Positions 41,490 to 51,000 of a stretch of DNA of 64,000 bases are shown here, in pieces. The first letter of the stretch is position 1. Every line of letters begins with the position of its first letter. The notes under the pieces were generated by a model that was not told the origin of the DNA, made no database searches, and saw nothing but the letters and a program-made list of their open reading frames with translations. The stretch is from positions 39,689 to 103,688 of the forward strand of contig SVNQ01000003.1 of NCBI GenBank assembly GCA_015066865.1, given 5' to 3'. Source of the stretch: Ruminococcus sp. Lineage in GTDB: Bacteria > Bacillota > Clostridia > Oscillospirales > Ruminococcaceae. Made by a program: the position numbers and the translations under genes.

Positions 41490-43630
41490 ATAAAAATGAA
41501 CTCAAACGTATGCTCTCCCAAGTGGACGAAAAGCATGTTGCAGAAATTCTTGACACAGAAGAAACAACCAGCAGCGTAACGGTCATCCGCCGCCGCAGTA
41601 CTTTCGGAAAATGGACGGCAATCGCAGCGGCAGTGTGCCTTTGTGTGGTGGGAGGCGGCGTTGTACTTGGCAGAATGCAGGGACAGACGCCTTTTGCGGG
41701 GGATCCTAATTCGCAGGTGGAGGAGCTTCTTGAATATGACCTGATTCGTGAATCCATCCCCAAGGAACTATGTGTAATCGACTACACATGGGAAGCGGGC
41801 GGTGAAAATTTCAAATGCAGTTCACCCATGCTCCCATTTGCTGACAGTAACTTCAATGAGGTGCGTTCGACTTTCTTCTGTGACGAAAACGGGAATGCTG
41901 TCAATTTCTATGCACATCTCAAAAATGACGAAAAATCTGTTCAGCTGACCATCAGCGATCGGGGTCATCTGTTCCCGAACAATTTCTTTGTTGACCTCTC
42001 CGGCGATGCAGACCGCCGAAATCCTGCCATTCACATCTATGATATGACGCAGGATGCGGATAAACCGAACTATGAGCTGTATTATCTGTACAACGACGTG
42101 GGCATGAGCATGGAAACAAGCGGCTACACCGAAAAAGAAGCCGTAGCCTTTGCTGCGGCGCTGCTGAAAGACAATACCACGGCGGAGAAACTCCATGTAA
42201 ATTCGTTTGACGGCTACAAGCTGGTATGGGAAACCGTGCCCGAGCGCCGGCATTATAGTCCCAATTGCGATGTGACCGGTGATGCCGTCAACCACGAAAA
42301 TCCGGCACTCCCCTTCGATACCGCACGGTTCGATACACGGCACGCATCCTTTGGCTTTGACACAAACGACGAACCAGTCTATGCGTTCTTCGGACTTGCC
42401 GATGGGCAGTATACCACCGTCACCGTAAGAATTGACGACAGGGGCAAGATTTACAACGAAAATTTTGCAGTAGATCTGTCTGCGGACGCAGCACTCGATT
42501 TCCCCGTGATTCACATTTATGACTGTTCATGGGCGGACGGTGATATTACCTGCGAATCCTATGAGCTGTTCTGCCGGTATCAGGGCGTGGGTATCACAAT
42601 AGTGGCTTCGGACTGTTCTTCCGATGAAGTGATCAATATGGCAGCGGCGCTGCTGAAAGACAATGCCACAGTGGCAAAACTCTATGCGGATACGATGAAC
42701 AGTGAAACAAAACAGGAGGAGCCTTCCAATAAAAGCGAATACTTCCGTCTGGGTATACAGACGCTGCCGATGATCTGGGGAGAGATCGACAACGTAAAAA
42801 TGAAATACCAGCTCGAAGACTGCGCTCCATTTTTAGATCTCAGCAAATACGAATTCAGCGGTGTTGCCGATGTATACTGCATAGGAGGCGATACCCCGAA
42901 TCATGCGGTGATCTATCAGTCAAGCGAATCAGGAAAATCCATCGAGCTGTGCCTGTCACAGGAGGCGGATATGTTCGGCGATATGCCGTTCCCCGAAAAT
43001 GGCGGTGTGGATTACAGGGGCATCACCCTGTACGGTGCACGCGCTGCGGCAATGGGAACACTGAACGTTCTGTCATTTATCATGAATGACACCGGATTCA
43101 CAGCTCGCTTTGATAATCTGACGGATGACGAGATCTTCGAAATCATCGACGTACTGATCGACAACAGCTTCTCTCTGCAGTCCATTCCGCTTGGGGAAAA
43201 TGTAACCCACTACCCGACATTGGAGGAACTGCAGACAGATGAACGATTCGGCTTTGCGGCACCGCAGAGCAAAACCTATGGGGATCTGCAGCTGCATGAA
43301 GATCGTACCATTATTACTGCACAGCGGAACACAGAAACAGACTCCCCCGAACGGATCCACACACTTTTCTGCCAATATGTAACTAAAGGATATCAGTGTT
43401 TTATCAACTTCAATGTGAACAATGTTCTGGTTTCCGATGATATGCAGCCCTCTCCCGTATCCGCCGATTCCATCACTGAGGAATCCGTGCTCAGAGATGG
43501 TCTGCCGGGTGCAGACGGCTTCTATACCTATGATTACATCATTCCCGTGGGAGAATTTTACTTCACTGTCAACGGACATTGCAAACCCGAGGAAATGTGG
43601 CTGTTCCTCAAGGATATTCTTCGCAAATAG
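41486..43630 (+). CDS. Membrane-anchored probable anti-sigma factor with large repeated ectodomain
   Basis: 714 residues. A short cytoplasmic N terminus (about 1-45, MNKNELKRMLSQVDEKHV) is followed by one membrane segment (about 48-70, WTAIAAAVCLCVVGGGVVLG) and an extracellular part of about 640 residues. That part contains at least three related units, each with a hydrophobic start and a closing helix such as EKEAVAFAAALLKDNTTAEKLHVN and DEVINMAAALLKDNATVAKLYAD. Position directly after an ECF sigma gene, with ATGA overlap, supports an anti-sigma or sensor role. A zinc-binding anti-sigma motif was not seen. The start at 41486 follows AGGGTACAGGAA. Confidence 0.75.
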   Translation: MNKNELKRMLSQVDEKHVAEILDTEETTSSVTVIRRRSTFGKWTAIAAAVCLCVVGGGVVLGRMQGQTPFAGDPNSQVEELLEYDLIRESIPKELCVIDYTWEAGGENFKCSSPMLPFADSNFNEVRSTFFCDENGNAVNFYAHLKNDEKSVQLTISDRGHLFPNNFFVDLSGDADRRNPAIHIYDMTQDADKPNYELYYLYNDVGMSMETSGYTEKEAVAFAAALLKDNTTAEKLHVNSFDGYKLVWETVPERRHYSPNCDVTGDAVNHENPALPFDTARFDTRHASFGFDTNDEPVYAFFGLADGQYTTVTVRIDDRGKIYNENFAVDLSADAALDFPVIHIYDCSWADGDITCESYELFCRYQGVGITIVASDCSSDEVINMAAALLKDNATVAKLYADTMNSETKQEEPSNKSEYFRLGIQTLPMIWGEIDNVKMKYQLEDCAPFLDLSKYEFSGVADVYCIGGDTPNHAVIYQSSESGKSIELCLSQEADMFGDMPFPENGGVDYRGITLYGARAAAMGTLNVLSFIMNDTGFTARFDNLTDDEIFEIIDVLIDNSFSLQSIPLGENVTHYPTLEELQTDERFGFAAPQSKTYGDLQLHEDRTIITAQRNTETDSPERIHTLFCQYVTKGYQCFINFNVNNVLVSDDMQPSPVSADSITEESVLRDGLPGADGFYTYDYIIPVGEFYFTVNGHCKPEEMWLFLKDILRK

Positions 43631-43639
43631 CGGAAAAAA

Positions 43640-43672
43640 GGGCGAAACCATACGGTTTCGCCCTCATTTCTT
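43640..43672 (+). terminator. Terminator of the ECF sigma operon
   Basis: Perfect 10-bp stem GGGCGAAACC / GGTTTCGCCC with a 4-nt loop, then TCATTTCTT. Confidence 0.8.
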
Positions 43673-43923
43673 ATCCCTTCACCTTCTGCCTCAAAGCTCA
43701 AAACAAAAAAGCGCCGCCCCCAAAACGGTCGGAGGCGGCTTATGTAGAGCATTATAGTATCCGGTTGTTCCGGACCCATTTACAAGTATAGCAGAGTTTC
43801 CCCCTTTCGTCAAGCGTTTCGCCCGAAAGCCCCGAAATGTTCATGAAACTGACTGCATTTTGCAAATTCCTTCACTCCTCGTCAAAAACTTACATTTTAT
43901 TACTTTAAACAATGAAAAAGCAC

Positions 43924-43952
43924 TTGACAAACCATCGAAAATCCGATATGAT
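43924..43952 (+). promoter_or_regulatory. Promoter of the aro operon
   Basis: TTGACA (43924-43929) and TATGAT (43947-43952), spacer 17. Confidence 0.8.
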
Positions 43953-44003
43953 TATATATAGGTATACATTGCAGTGCAGATGCACTGCGGACTGGAGGTT
44001 ATC

Positions 44004-45047
44004 ATGAAAACCATTTCTGTACATACACAAAATCCCTATGACGTGCTTGTAGAACGTGGGATTCTCAAGCGCTGCGGTGAATATATCAGACCACTGACAA
44101 AAGCCGGTAAATGCGCGGTCATCACGGACGACAACGTGGATGCACTGTATGCAGATTCCGTGACAGCGTCTCTGACAGAAAACGGATTCTCCGTTGTGAA
44201 ATTTGTATTTCCGCATGGTGAAAGCTCTAAAAATGCACAGACACTGCTGGACATCTACCAGTTTCTCTGTGAAAATGAGATCACCAGAAGTGATTGTCTG
44301 ATTGCCCTCGGCGGCGGTGTTGTGGGTGACATTACAGGATTTGCTGCGGCAACCTTCCTGCGGGGCATGCAGTATGTACAGATTCCAACCACGCTGCTTG
44401 CACAGGTGGATTCCTCCGTCGGCGGCAAAACTGCAATTGATCTGCCGCAGGGCAAGAACCTTGTGGGCGCATTCAAACAGCCGATCGTAGTGCTGTGCGA
44501 TCCCGATGCACTTTCCACGCTGCCCGAATTGTTCCTTGCGGACGGTATGGGCGAAGTGATCAAATATGGCATGATCCGTGATGCGCAGCTGTTTGAGCTG
44601 CTTTGCGGGCTGGATCTCACTACGGTACAGGCGCACTTTGACGAAATCATCCCGACCTGCATTGCCATCAAGCGGGATGTTGTAGAAAATGATCCGTTTG
44701 ACCATGGCGAACGCATGATCCTGAATTTCGGACATACGCTCGGTCATGCGATTGAAGCGTATTTCCACTATGAAACCTACACCCACGGCAGTGCAGTTGC
44801 AGCCGGCATGTGCATGATGACAAAGTACAACGGCACACCGGAACAGTACGAAAAGCTCTGCGATTGCGTGAAAGCATATAAGCTGCCTGCAAGTGTGGAT
44901 GTACCCATGGAAGCACTTGTGCCGCTTTGCAGCGGCGATAAAAAACGTGCCGGCGGAACACTTCGTTATGTGGTGTGCGAGCCCACGGGCAATGCACAGA
45001 TCAACAGCGTCACGTTACAGCAATTTTATGATTTGTTTGTGAAATAG
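44004..45047 (+). CDS. aroB: 3-dehydroquinate synthase
   Basis: 347 residues, usual length. NAD- and metal-binding motifs are intact: FPHGESSKN, ALGGGVVGDITGFAAATFLRG, PTTLLAQVDSSVGGKTAID, and HTLGHAIEA with a metal His. It forms 3-dehydroquinate from DAHP, the second step of the shikimate pathway. The start at 44004 follows GGAGG; an earlier ATG at 43974 has no ribosome site. First gene of the aroB-aroA-aroC-DUF4364 operon. Confidence 0.97.
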   Translation: MKTISVHTQNPYDVLVERGILKRCGEYIRPLTKAGKCAVITDDNVDALYADSVTASLTENGFSVVKFVFPHGESSKNAQTLLDIYQFLCENEITRSDCLIALGGGVVGDITGFAAATFLRGMQYVQIPTTLLAQVDSSVGGKTAIDLPQGKNLVGAFKQPIVVLCDPDALSTLPELFLADGMGEVIKYGMIRDAQLFELLCGLDLTTVQAHFDEIIPTCIAIKRDVVENDPFDHGERMILNFGHTLGHAIEAYFHYETYTHGSAVAAGMCMMTKYNGTPEQYEKLCDCVKAYKLPASVDVPMEALVPLCSGDKKRAGGTLRYVVCEPTGNAQINSVTLQQFYDLFVK

Positions 45048-45058
45048 GGGGACAGAAC

Positions 45059-46300
45059 ATGAATTTACAGATCAAGCCCCACAAGCTTAAGGGCACGGTT
45101 TCCATTCCCTCCTCCAAGAGCATCACACACCGTGCGATCATTTGTGCGGCGCTGGCGGGAGGGATCTCCAATCTCAGCGGCATTGATTATTCCAAGGACA
45201 TTGATGCAACGCTGCAGATCATGGAGGCATTCGGCGCACACATCAAAAAGGGCGATTCCAATGTTGTATTATCCGGCATTGTGAGCGCTTCCCATACGTC
45301 GATTGCTGATTGCTGCGAAAGCGGCTCAACACTTCGTTTTCTAATTCCCGTAGCGGCTGCGCTCGGCATCCGCACGGAATTTCGTGGACAGGGCAGACTG
45401 CCGCAGCGTCCGATCACTCCATTCATTCGGGAACTCTCCCAAAAGGGTGTGACCTTCCACTACGACAACACCATGCCCTTCCTCATGGAAGGAAAACTGC
45501 AAAGCGGTGCATTTCGCTTGGAAGGCGATATTTCCTCACAGTTCATCACGGGGCTGCTGTTTGCACTGCCGCTGCTTGACGGAGATTCCGAAATCATTAT
45601 GACTTCCCCCCTGCAGTCCAAGCCCTATGTGGATCTGACGATCGACTGTATGCAGAAATTCGGCGTTTCTGTGGAAGAAACACCGGAAGGAAATTACAAG
45701 GTTCGGGGAAATCAGACCTATCAGGCAGCAAATATGCAGATGGAAGGTGACTTTTCACAGGCTGCATTCTTCTATGTTGCAAATTACCTCGGAAATAACG
45801 TGGAACTTAATAACATTCCCGAAAAATCCGTACAGGGTGACCGAAAAATTCTTGAAATCATCAGCGAGATGTGCTATAATAAAGAAAACGGTAAAAATGC
45901 AGCATTCCATGTGGATGCAACGGACATTCCTGATCTTGTTCCGATCCTTGCGGTGCTCGGCACGTTCGGCGACGGTATTTCCGTCATTACGGGCGCACGG
46001 CGGCTGCGCATTAAAGAAAGCGACCGGCTGACAGCGGTTTCACAGCTGCTGAACAATCTTGGCGGCTGCGTTTATGTTCATGAGGACGGACTGGAGATCC
46101 ATCCCGTACCCACACTTCACGGCGGAACGGTGGACAGCTTCGGCGATCACCGCATTGCCATGTGCGCTGCCATTGCAGCGACACGATGCACGGAAGCGGT
46201 AACGATTCTCGGTGCGGAATGCGTGGAAAAGTCCTATCCCGCATTTTTTGACGACTATCAGAGTTTAGGAGGTATTGCCAATGGCATCATTCTGGAATAA
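45059..46300 (+). CDS. aroA: 3-phosphoshikimate 1-carboxyvinyltransferase (EPSP synthase)
   Basis: 413 residues. PSSKSITHRAI is the substrate-binding start, GSTLRFLIPVAA and GQGRLPQRPI follow, and RLRIKESDRL plus the FGDHRIAMC segment lie near the end. It adds enolpyruvate to shikimate-3-phosphate. Residues around the PEP site (GSTLRF rather than GTAxRP) are closer to the form of class II, glyphosate-tolerant enzymes, though class needs alignment. It starts 11 bases after aroB and its end overlaps aroC by 20 bases. Confidence 0.95.
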   Translation: MNLQIKPHKLKGTVSIPSSKSITHRAIICAALAGGISNLSGIDYSKDIDATLQIMEAFGAHIKKGDSNVVLSGIVSASHTSIADCCESGSTLRFLIPVAAALGIRTEFRGQGRLPQRPITPFIRELSQKGVTFHYDNTMPFLMEGKLQSGAFRLEGDISSQFITGLLFALPLLDGDSEIIMTSPLQSKPYVDLTIDCMQKFGVSVEETPEGNYKVRGNQTYQAANMQMEGDFSQAAFFYVANYLGNNVELNNIPEKSVQGDRKILEIISEMCYNKENGKNAAFHVDATDIPDLVPILAVLGTFGDGISVITGARRLRIKESDRLTAVSQLLNNLGGCVYVHEDGLEIHPVPTLHGGTVDSFGDHRIAMCAAIAATRCTEAVTILGAECVEKSYPAFFDDYQSLGGIANGIILE

Positions 46301-47378
46301 TCGAATCTCCATTTCAATTTTTGGCGAATCCCACGGTCCGGCAATCGGCGTGACGGTGGACAATCTCCCCCCCGGTGAATATATTGACATTGAAAAGCTT
46401 GCACAGTTCATGGAGCGCCGTGCACCCAAAAGTGATGGAACGACCACACCCCGCAAGGAAAAGGATATGAACCAGATCATGTCCGGTCTGCTCAACGACA
46501 GGACAACGGGTACGCCGCTTTGCGCATTTATCCAGAACACGGACACCCGTTCCAAGGACTATTCCAATCTGTCAAAGCTTCCCCGTCCGGGTCATGCGGA
46601 TTATACCGGCGCGCTCCGTTACAAGGGCTTCAATGATGTCAGGGGCGGCGGACACTTTTCCGGCAGACTGACAGCACCGCTTTGCTTTGCAGGTGCAGTC
46701 TGCGGTCAGATCCTCGAACGCCGCGGCATCTATGTCGGCGCACATGTTGCGGAAATTCACGGCATTAAGGATGCAGAATTTGATCATGTCAACGTAACCA
46801 AGGAGGATATTCTTGCGGTACGTTACAAAAATTTCCCCGTTATTAAGAACGAACAGGGTAAAAAAATGCAGGAGGACATTCGCGCTGCCAGAGAGGGCGG
46901 CGAATCCCTCGGCGGTATTATCGAGTGTGTTGCAGTGAATGTTCCTGCTGGCATTGGCTCACCGATGTTTGACGGTCTGGAAAATACCATTTCACAGCTC
47001 ATCTTCGGCATTCCCGCTGTAAAGGGCCTGGAATTTGGTGCAGGCTTTGATGTTGCGAAAATGGTTGGCAGCCAGAACAATGACAGCTTCTATGTGGATG
47101 ATCATGGGTATGTCAAGACCATGTCCAACAACCACGGCGGTATTCTGGGAGGCATTTCCTCCGGTATGCCGATCACCATGCGTGTTGCCATCAAGCCGAC
47201 TGCATCCATCGGACAGCCGCAGCAGACAGTCAACATGAGTGAAATGACCAATGAAACGCTTGTGATCCATGGACGTCATGATCCGTGCATTGTTGCCCGT
47301 GCTGTGCCCTGTGTGGAAGCTGCTGTAAATATCGCACTGCTTTCCCACATGCTGGATTATCCCCATTTTATTGAATAA
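46281..47378 (+). CDS. aroC: Chorismate synthase
   Basis: 365 residues. Signature parts FGESHGPAIGV, RPGHADYTGALRYKG, DVRGGGHFSGRLTA and NNHGGILGGISSGMPI are all present; the GRHDPCIVARAVPC segment marks the end. It makes chorismate from EPSP using reduced flavin. The start at 46281 is chosen because AGGAGG ends eight bases upstream; an in-frame TTG at 46275 is too close. The stop overlaps the next start (TAATG). Confidence 0.97.
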   Translation: MASFWNNRISISIFGESHGPAIGVTVDNLPPGEYIDIEKLAQFMERRAPKSDGTTTPRKEKDMNQIMSGLLNDRTTGTPLCAFIQNTDTRSKDYSNLSKLPRPGHADYTGALRYKGFNDVRGGGHFSGRLTAPLCFAGAVCGQILERRGIYVGAHVAEIHGIKDAEFDHVNVTKEDILAVRYKNFPVIKNEQGKKMQEDIRAAREGGESLGGIIECVAVNVPAGIGSPMFDGLENTISQLIFGIPAVKGLEFGAGFDVAKMVGSQNNDSFYVDDHGYVKTMSNNHGGILGGISSGMPITMRVAIKPTASIGQPQQTVNMSEMTNETLVIHGRHDPCIVARAVPCVEAAVNIALLSHMLDYPHFIE

Positions 47379-47983
47379 TGAAAAAGCAAATGCGTGACGA
47401 GAACCTCATGAAGATCTCCGAACTCGCCGACCGCAGCGTAACGGATTCATCCGTTGCCAACGTTCTGCTTTGCTACATGCTGTATCGGGTGAATGCCCCG
47501 CTGGAATCAGAACTTCTGTATGAAATCGCTGTTACAGAGGGAATTATCAATTATTTCACCTATCAGGATGCGCTGCAGACGCTGCTTACCAATGGTTCTG
47601 TCACTTTATCGACCAACGACAAGGGCGAGAATATTTATGCACTGACGGAAAATGGCGTCGATTGTGCAAGAAAACTGAAAACTTTCGCTGCAAAATCCTA
47701 CCGTGATCACATTGTGCTTGCGGCAAAGCGTGCGATGGAACGCCGCCGTAATGAAAATGATGTGAAGATTGACTATATTCCATTGAAACAGGGTTGTCAC
47801 CTGCGTGTTCGGATTACCGATCAGGCGATCACTCTGCTGGAACTTACATTATTTACGCCGGATATGAAACAGGCAAAGCTTTTGGGAGAAAAGATCTTTT
47901 CCAACCCTTCGGTTTTTTATAACAATGTTTTGCAATCTGCCATGCTCAATGAAGCAGAACCCGTTGATCTAAGCGATAATTAA
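47378..47983 (+). CDS. DUF4364 family protein
   Basis: 201 residues, soluble. The N-terminal region looks like a winged helix (LLCYMLYRVNAPLESELLYEIAVTEGIINYFTYQDALQTLLTNGSVTLS), as in the DUF4364 family of Clostridia, whose members are probable DNA-binding regulators of unknown target. It is translationally coupled to aroC and shares the aro operon terminator, so it may be an aromatic-pathway regulator; that is only a positional inference. Confidence 0.85.
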   Translation: MKKQMRDENLMKISELADRSVTDSSVANVLLCYMLYRVNAPLESELLYEIAVTEGIINYFTYQDALQTLLTNGSVTLSTNDKGENIYALTENGVDCARKLKTFAAKSYRDHIVLAAKRAMERRRNENDVKIDYIPLKQGCHLRVRITDQAITLLELTLFTPDMKQAKLLGEKIFSNPSVFYNNVLQSAMLNEAEPVDLSDN

Positions 47984-47985
47984 AG

Positions 47986-48013
47986 AAATCCCTCGGTAAC
48001 GAGGGATTTTTTA
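47986..48013 (+). terminator. Terminator of the aro operon
   Basis: AAATCCCTCG / CGAGGGATTT stem with a 4-nt loop, then TTTATT. Confidence 0.92.
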
Positions 48014-48033
48014 TTGCCTGAATATATACATAT

Positions 48034-48064
48034 AAAAAGAGCCCTCCCGAAGGAGAGCTCTTTT
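48034..48064 (-). terminator. Terminator of the scaC-scaA-scaB unit
   Basis: AAAAGAGC.CTCC / GGAG.GCTCTTTT with one mismatch and a CGAA loop; T-rich on both strands. It lies 30 bases past the scaB-like stop. Confidence 0.85.
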
Positions 48065-48093
48065 GTTATTGTTTTTGACTTTCGACGTTCTGC

Positions 48094-51000
48094 TTAGTTA
48101 GCTGCGATTTCTGCAGTGTACTTCGGCAGTGTGTCTACGGACAGTGTCTCGTGCCACTTAGGATTGTTACCTGCACCCTCCTTAGCTGCGTATACCAGAA
48201 TATTCGCTGCATCAATGGAGTCAAGTGCGGATCCTTCGTTGCCCAGAGAATCAGTCTTACCGCGGTCTTCGGACTCGCCTGTTACGTCAGCCAGGAAGTA
48301 TGCAAACATATCGAGCATCTCATCCTCTGCGGAGTAAATGTATGCTTCGTTGCCTGCGCCCTTAGCAGCTGCGTATACCAGAATTGCTGCGGAGTCAAGA
48401 GAGTTAGCCTTGCCGTCCAGGTTTGCGTCACCCTTCACTGCAATGTAAGCTGTTACTGTATCCTTGAACTCGTGCTTCTCGCCGAACTCGTCGGTAATTG
48501 TTGCCGGAATGTTTCCGGTGTAGTATGCGAAGTAGCCTTCCTTCACGAAACCATTTTCGTCAAGTACCTGACCGTCGTATACTTCCTTCGGATTTGTCCA
48601 GCCTTCAACATCGAACTTAACAACGCTCAGATCAGTTACAGGGATTGCTTCGCTCTTAGTGCCATCCTTGTAGATGTCATAACGAACGAGTGTTGCAACC
48701 AGATCTTCTGCCTTGAAGTTTCTCGGATCGTGAGAGAAGTAGAACTGGTGTGTACCTGTCATCTCATACTCACAACCAACAACCGGATTCTCAGGTGTTA
48801 CAACCTTGATCCAGCCGTCAACCTCTGTGATGTCCAGAGCTACCATGTCAGCATCATATGCTTCAACGTCCTCTGCGAACTTCACATTGTAAACTGTACC
48901 GTCCTTAGCATCCTCAGGAATCTTGAATGTAATTGTCAGTACAACTGCACCGTCTTCAGCCTTTACATTAGCAACGTCAACGCTTGTCGCACCGAACTTC
49001 AGTGTTGCAAGGTCAGCGGGCTTCTGGAATGCCAGACCAGCATATGCGTCACCAGCAACTGCATCTACAGCTGTCGGACCTTCGTCAGCAACCAGCTGGA
49101 ACTTGTAGCTGTTCAGACCTGTATCCTTGGATACTGTTACGTTCAGCTTAACTTCCTCGCCAGGTGCACCCTCTACTGTGCCAACCTGCCATGTAGCAGA
49201 TCCTGGCTGAGGCTCGGGCTCTGTTGTGTCAGGCTCTGTTGTGTCAGGCTCTGTAGGCTTAGGCTCTGTTGTGTCAGGCTCTGTAGGCTTAGGCTCTGTT
49301 GTGTCAGGCTCTGTAGGCTTGGGCTCTGTTGTATCAGGCTCTGTAGGCTTGGGCTCTGTTGTATCAGGCTCTGTAGGCTCAGGCTCTGTTGTATCAGGCT
49401 CTGTAGGCTTGGGCTCTGTTGTGTCAGGCTCTGTAGGCTTGGGCTCTGTTGTGTCAGGTTCCTTGATCTTGATCCAACCAGGAGTCTGTGTGGGCTCAAG
49501 TGCATTCATGTTAATGTCATATACAGACAGGCTCTCAAATGTCAGGTCGTATACTGTGCCAGGTGCTGCATCAGCAGGAACAGTAAATGTTACCTCAAAT
49601 ACAACTGCGCCATCCTTAGAGAGCTTTACGTTCTCCTTGAGTGTGTAGTTTGTACCAGCAAATGTCAGTGTATCCTTGTTGAATACGAAGCCAAGACCCT
49701 CGTATGCGTTACCAGCTGCTGCATCATCTGCAGTCGGTGCTGCACCGTCAACTTCCTTAGCCAGCATATCCAGGATGTAGCTGTTGATACCGTTCTTGTC
49801 GCCCTTAACGGTTACAGGAATTGTTACAGTTGCGCCAGCTTCAACTTCTGCTGTACCGATGATCCACTCACCGGGCTCGCCGGGTTTAACAGGCTCTGTT
49901 GTGTCAGGCTCTGTAGGCTTGGGCTCTGTTGTATCAGGCTCTGTAGGCTTGGGCTCTGTTGTGTCAGGCTCTGTAGGCTTGGGCTCTGTTGTGTCAGGCT
50001 CTGTAGGCTCAGGCTCTGTTGTATCAGGCTCTGTAGGCTTAGGCTCTGTTGTGTCAGGCACTGTAGGCTCGGGCTCTGTTGTGTCAGGCACTGTAGGCTC
50101 GGGCTCTGTTGTCTCAGGTTCCTTGATCTTAATCCAACCAGGAGTCTGTGTGGGCTTGAGCTCACTCATGTTGATGTCATATACAGACAGTTTCTCAAAT
50201 GTCAGGTCATATACTGTGCCAGGTGCTGCATCAGCAGGAACAGTAAATGTTACTTCAAATACAACTGCGCCATCCTTAGAGAGCTTTACGTTCTCCTTGA
50301 GTGTGTAGTTTGTACCAGCAAATGTCAGCGCATCCTTGTTGAATACGAAGCCAAGACCCTCGTATGCATTACCAGCTGCTGCATCATCTGCAGTCGGTGC
50401 TGCACCGTCAACTTCCTTAGCCAGCATATCCAGAATGTAGCTGTTGATACCATTCTTGTCACCCTTAACGGTTACAGGAATTGTTACAGTTGCGCCAGCT
50501 TCAACTTCTGCTGTACCGATGATCCACTCACCAGCTGCTTCAGTTGTTACTTCTGTCTTCTTAACCTTGATCCAGCCATCCGTTGTTGTCGGAATCAGCT
50601 TGATCATGTCGATGTTGTACAGTTCCAGATCCTCAAACTTGAGGTTGTATACTGTGCCGGGTGCTGCGTCTGCAGGTACGTCAAATTCAACATTGAATAC
50701 TACTGCGCCGTCAGCTGCTACGATATTCTTGTCAAGGCTGGAGTTTGTACCTGCAAAGATCAGATTCTTCTCGTTAGCGATGAAGTCCAGACCTTCGTAA
50801 GCATCACCAGCTGTAGCGCCCTTGTAAACCGGACCTGCATCCTGACTCATGTCGAGGATGTAGCTGTTGATACCATCAACGTCGCCCTTAACGGTTACAG
50901 GAACTACTGCCTTTTCACCAGCGTTTACTTCTACCTGACCGATGATCCACTCAGCGTCAATCTCGGAGCTGCCCTCTGTAGGAGCAGGTGTCTTAACCTT

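Larger units (their letters stand above)
43631..44003 (+). other. Intergenic region before aroB
   Basis: 373 bases. It holds the sigma-operon terminator (43640-43663), a second weaker GCCGCC / GGCGGC hairpin (about 43719-43740), and the aroB promoter (43924-43952) with a leader of about 45 bases. No gene is seen. Confidence 0.65.

Noticed and set aside
49210..50120. CRISPR-like regular repeats in the scaB-like linkers
   Set aside because: The 30-base units are contiguous, in frame and encode TEPKPTEPDT; there are no spacers and no cas genes.
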